Source: Mytilinidion resinicola (taxonomy: Eukaryota > Ascomycota > Dothideomycetes > Mytilinidiales > Mytilinidiaceae). Taken from it: a stretch of DNA of 24,845 nucleotides. The position numbers and the translations under genes are program-made. The stretch is from positions 2,545,449 to 2,570,293 of the forward strand of contig NW_022985437.1 in NCBI RefSeq assembly GCF_010093595.1, read 5' to 3'. Shown here piece after piece: positions 21,408 through 24,845 of the stretch. The notes below the pieces were generated by a model. It was not told where the DNA came from, made no database searches, and saw nothing but the letters and a program-made list of their open reading frames with translations. The first letter of the stretch is position 1. The number at the start of each line of letters is the position of its first letter.

Positions 21408-24184
21408 TCAAGCTGGCGGCGGTGGCGGCTTCCAAAACTCCCTCGCCGCCTCCTCCGTCACCTCGGAAAACGGGCTCAGCTTCTGATCAATCAACCCCAC
21501 CCGATTCATCCGCACCTTCATCCACATATCCCGGCGGTTCCCACCCAACTCGCCCGCGAAAATCTTGCGTTTCAGCTCGTGCAGGAAGCCGTTGAAGAGC
21601 GCCGGCTCCTCGAGCTCCGTCATCTCCTCGCGCATGACGCGGATGCACTCGAGCGCCTGGCCGTAGCGCGCGTCGCCGACGGAGTTGGTGATGTACGAGT
21701 AGACGACCTTGGCGAGGTCGGCGACGGCGGTTTTGAACGTGTCGATGTTGTCGGTGGTGGCGAGGGTTTGCTTGAAGGAGGGGATGGGGTTGATGGGGTC
21801 GACGCGGGCGCGCTTGGGGTGCGCGCTGAGGAGCTCGTCGACGTTGAGGCCCGAGAGGGGCTTTTCGCGCTCGCGGGTGCGTTTGCGGCTGGCTTGTTTG
21901 GGGGGCACTGGCATTTTGTTAGAGGGGGAAGGGGGGGTACGCTTGGTGTTTGGGGAGGTGACATACCTTTCTTGACGTCGCCTGCGAGCATCAGCGCTTC
22001 GAGCTGAGGTTTTGATGCTTCTGCGAGCTCGGCTGGTGGAGTGGAATACTTCGTTAGGATGGGAGGGGGGTCGGGCAACTCTTCTGCGGTGGGATTGGTA
22101 GCGCGCCAGCGGACGATTTGGTGGACGCGGTGGACGAGGGGAGAGTAGGTCTCATCCATGGGCATGTATTCAGCCGAGTTGCTACAAGTTGTCAGTCTTT
22201 GGGTTTCTTGCAAGGAAGAAGGTAGACTTGCCCATCATCGTCGGTGCCGAAAGTCGACAGGTCCATAGCGTCGACATACGCGCTCATGGCATCCATCAAT
22301 TCCGGTGTCGGTAGATCTCGATGTTGCGTCAGGCTTTTGTCAGCCACGGTGACCTTCTTGTCAAGTGGAGGAAACTTGTAATCGCGAACATCCTCAGCGA
22401 AAGGGAGCTCGAAGTCAATCAAGCCCTCGAAGTCTGGCTCGATCAGAGGGGCAAGCAGCAGTATCAATGGATTTTTCCGTTCTTTTGCAGCGAATCGAGC
22501 AACTGCATACGAGGCTGTCTCGTATAATGCGTGGATGAATGAGGAGAGTGCTAGACTAGCCTTGTCGTTCCCTTTTTGAGCGACGATGACATTGGTCTTG
22601 GTCATGGCCAAGTATCGTTCAAACTAAGCAATGTCAGCAGGTTAACCCTCTCTGGACTCAACTCAGCTGACCTTATCCTCTGGTATGAAGCCAATGATAT
22701 CAAGAGAAGGCAGAGTGTCGAGTTCCAATATGACTCTGTCGCTCTCGGCTATGTGCACAGCGGTTCGACCATACGCATAGCCGCTTTCCAGCTGGTCTTG
22801 CGGGACATCTATCTTCGCACCAGTTTCGCCTTCTTTTTCGATTTGAAAAAAGCGCTGGGTCTTAACCCCACCTAGAGTTTCTTCATTTGACCCGTCTCCG
22901 GGGTCTTCAGTGACAGTGTGTGTTGACTGGGTACCGTCTTCTGCTGCGGGATCGCGTTTGATGAACCAGGTTTTTGCAGTTATAGGACGTGCAATTGAAG
23001 TTCGGGGGTAGCGTTCGACGTTGATGGTCATGGCAGAATCATACTTCTCGGGGTTGCCTAGAGTCAGTGTGCCCTGATAGGACTTGACAGGTCGAGTTTT
23101 CTTCGTTTCGGGAGTGTCTATTCCTTCCACGGCTTCGGCAAGAGTAGCAAATACACCGCCACAGTCATCGGTGAGCTTTTTGAGGTATTCTTCGATTTCA
23201 GCCTTCAAAGAAATATTAGCCAATAGTCACGAGTTTCGACGAAAAGTGAGCAACGGCCTTTGTACCTTTTCATCACTTTTATCTTCCTCCTTGAAGCCGA
23301 ATTCAGTGTCGTCAAAGTCCACTCCGCTACGTCATGTTAGCGGATGAACTGAGCTAGACATCTAGATAGGCGATAGTGAAGCAAATATTCAAACTCACAT
23401 AAGAACTAGCTGGATCCCATCTTCTTTTATCTTGCTTACAATGGCGTCTAGTTGATCACTGTCTTCAGGGTCCATAGAGCCCAGACTGCTAGTAATGAGG
23501 ACGATTTTCCGTTTATACTGAAGCGGTTTGCCAGTTTTGCCTCTGGTGGCGTTGGCTATCATCGTAATTGCAGCAACGACGGCAGATATTGCTACTGACG
23601 GTTAGAAAGGTAAGGACGAGCCAAAAGCCGCAAACTAACCGTCGCCTTCATCAGAAGCACTTGGAACAAGCTTTGCTTGCAATTCGCGCACATCTGACAA
23701 CATAGTCCTTTCGAAGGGTCAGCCATGGCTACGAACTTGTTTAGACAATGGGAATGGCATACTGCTTCAAAGTCTGTAGAACAGTGATATTCTCGTATCC
23801 TTCGGGGTCATTGACGCCGGCATCAGAAACGTTGGTACCTTAGACATCATGTCAGTCCAACTGTGCTGAAGTTGCGAATAAGATTACCAGTGATAGATTG
23901 ACGCGTACAACCGATTGATTCAATAAAGCCGCTAAGCACAACGTACCATCTGTGCGCAGACCAATTACACCAATATTCAATGTTTTCCGACCTGTCATGA
24001 CCTAATTGATTTTGAGAATCGAACGTATGTATAGGCCTATGATGAGATGACTTACGGCGGACGTGACTTTATCCCAGAAGTACTGCAGCGCCCAATCAAG
24101 ATCGGTCTTGTCACGACCATGGTGCTTCTTGCCCATCGACCGCCCGACGTCCACAATGTAAACAGTCGCCTCTTTGTCGGCCAT
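21408..24184 (-). CDS. KU80: Ku80, DNA double-strand-break end-binding subunit
   Basis: Model complement(join(21408..21907,21967..22181,22232..22623,22672..23202,23266..23326,23399..23594,23640..23707,23763..23838,23947..24001,24056..24184)), 740 aa, 10 exons, all phases closing. With Ku70 it encircles DNA ends for non-homologous end joining and protects telomeres in the nucleus. The N-terminal von Willebrand A-like domain starts [11 protein letters not shown] and continues [32 protein letters not shown] and [13 protein letters not shown]. The Ku core beta-barrel follows, with SYQGTLTLG, then [34 protein letters not shown] and [14 protein letters not shown]. The C-terminal helical region is about 21408-21900, with KRTREREKP and a Pro-rich end. 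The length is normal for fungi. Intron 22182-22231 must be GC-AG (GCAAGT donor) to keep frame. No DNA-PKcs-binding tail is seen, as usual in fungi. Confidence 0.96.
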
Positions 24185-24629
24185 ATCGACTGTCGGCTTT
24201 GATTATGCGTGGGAAGAGAGTTGTTGGGATGTAGAATGGAAAGAAAGAAGGGTGAGACGATGGCCGGGCCCGCATCGCAAGGCAGCACAACGACAATTCT
24301 AGGCGACAACGCGCCGTTGAATCGCGCGGTCACGTGAATCTGGATCGCGGCACGACTTCGCTTAAATCACTAGTGCAAAAACCCTAATGATCAAGAAACC
24401 GCCACCTCAGCGGTGCTACTCTGTAGAAGGAGCTGGGCATTAAGTTGTCATATCCATGGGTGTTTGCGTCTTGTTTGCTCTCTCTCTCTAGGCGCAGTCC
24501 GGATTATTGTTGAGCGACAGTCAGAGGGGAAGCGGATCAAGACAAGGTGCGTAGCCAAAAGCTGTTGTATTGATGAAGGTGAGGAAGCTAGCTATTGAGC
24601 GGGAGGAAAGATAGTTATAACTAGTCAAC
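24185..24629. promoter_or_regulatory. Ku80 upstream region with a TCACGTGA palindrome
   Basis: There is no gene in this 445 bp. An eight-base palindrome TCACGTGA at 24330-24337, about 150 bp upstream of the Ku80 ATG, matches the RTCACRTG-type site of the ascomycete bHLH factor Cbf1; occupancy is inferred. A short CT run lies at 24478-24490. The transposon end begins 448 bp upstream of the ATG, so it probably leaves the core promoter intact. Confidence 0.4.
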
Positions 24630-24642
24630 TAACGTATTCCAC

Positions 24643-24693
24643 AAGCGAGCCGTCCACCCAAGCGAGCCGTCCACCCAAGCGAGCCGTCCACTT
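24643..24693 (+). repeat. Three tandem 17-bp subterminal units in the transposon end
   Basis: AAGCGAGCCGTCCACCC is repeated at 24643-24659 and 24660-24676, and again at 24677-24693 ending in TT. The left copy has only two units. They may be binding sites for the transposase, as subterminal repeats are in other DNA transposons; this is inference. Confidence 0.9.
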
Positions 24694-24729
24694 CATCACA
24701 AAAACGCGACGCCTCAACTTCCAACCACC

Positions 24730-24845
24730 ATGCGTCGACAACACAACGTGCAATCAATACAAAATGAAGGTCGAATATGCATGGCTATCGCAGCAATCAA
24801 TCAGCAGCAATTTAAAAGCGAACGGCGCGCTATTACGACATATAA
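24730..24845 (+). CDS. pogo/Fot1-like transposase, N-terminal 38 codons (partial)
   Basis: The ATG is preceded by CAACCACC, a good fungal start context, and the frame is open to the window end. The NEGRICMAIAAI...FKSERRAITTY pattern matches the start of the psq-type helix-turn-helix in fungal pogo/Fot1 DDE transposases (usual form EGRI..AI..I.......RRAA..Y). The CENP-B-type HTH and DDE_1 domains that would confirm the family lie beyond the window. Confidence 0.65.
   Translation, partial: MRRQHNVQSIQNEGRICMAIAAINQQQFKSERRAITTY

Larger units (their letters stand above)
24632..24845 (+). mobile_element. pogo/Fot1-like DNA transposon, 5' end, rightward copy (partial)
   Basis: The element begins ACGTATTCC at 24632, next to a TA at 24630-24631, and runs out of the window. 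Positions 24632-24789 match 141-1 reversed except for one substitution (24713) and one additional 17-bp unit; 24790-24845 has no counterpart because the left window edge cuts the other copy. It carries the terminal repeat, three subterminal units, a leader of about 35 bp and the first 38 codons of a transposase. The ACGTA start is reminiscent of fungal Tan1/Flipper-type elements (from memory). Confidence 0.82.

Noticed and set aside
142..24631. Whole interval as cargo of one giant mobile element (Starship-like or composite transposon)
   Set aside because: The interior holds housekeeping genes (Ku80, BBP) with ordinary spacing and introns. There is no tyrosine-recombinase captain or other mobility gene, and both end copies are oriented outward as separate pogo-like elements.
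24643..24693. CRISPR-like array of short repeats
   Set aside because: The 17-bp units are contiguous with no spacers, lie inside a transposon end, and the organism is a fungus.

Overview
This is a piece of nuclear DNA from a filamentous ascomycete (Pezizomycotina). The evidence is multi-exon genes with introns mostly 45-65 nt long, CTAAC/CTGAC-type branch points, and fungal families: a PTH11/SAT-type rhodopsin-fold membrane protein, a CSC1/RSN1 channel, an Ure2-like GST, branchpoint-bridging protein and fungal Ku80. I cannot place the class or genus with confidence.

Layout, left to right: (i) 1-141, the 5' end of a pogo/Fot1-like DNA transposon running out of the window leftwards; (ii) 236-1735 (-), a seven-TM rhodopsin-like membrane protein in six exons; (iii) 1736-3934, about 2 kb with no convincing gene except an orphan 65-codon ORF; (iv) 3935-6095 (+), a three-exon GMC oxidoreductase; (v) 6096-8018, a debris zone holding an ATG-less ORF, an internally deleted GMC-oxidoreductase relic and a 260-bp fold-back repeat; (vi) 8019-11934 (+), a large CSC1/RSN1/TMEM63-type channel; (vii) 11935-13652, non-coding; (viii) 13653-15394 (-), a Ser/Thr-rich single-pass membrane protein; (ix) 15395-16926, GC-rich and non-coding; (x) 16927-17816 (-), a glutathione S-transferase, divergent from (xi) 18448-20710 (+), the splicing factor BBP/SF1; (xii) 21408-24184 (-), Ku80, convergent with BBP; (xiii) 24632-24845, a second copy of the transposon 5' end, inverted relative to the first and running out to the right.

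The genes do not form an obvious pathway. BBP (branch-point recognition) and Ku80 (non-homologous end joining, telomeres) are housekeeping genes. GMC oxidoreductase, GST and the rhodopsin-like protein are common accessory or metabolic families, but no polyketide synthase, NRPS, terpene cyclase or cluster regulator is present. I rebuilt the exon structures by hand so that all phases close; they need transcript confirmation.

I see no new multi-gene system. The most notable points are the two inverted transposon 5' ends that bound the window exactly (probably because a contig broke in a repeat), their different number of 17-bp subterminal units, a GC-AG intron in Ku80, a BBP intron carrying four ACTAAC branch-site motifs and an in-frame tandem acceptor, a decayed GMC copy beside the intact one, and an uncharacterised fold-back repeat.
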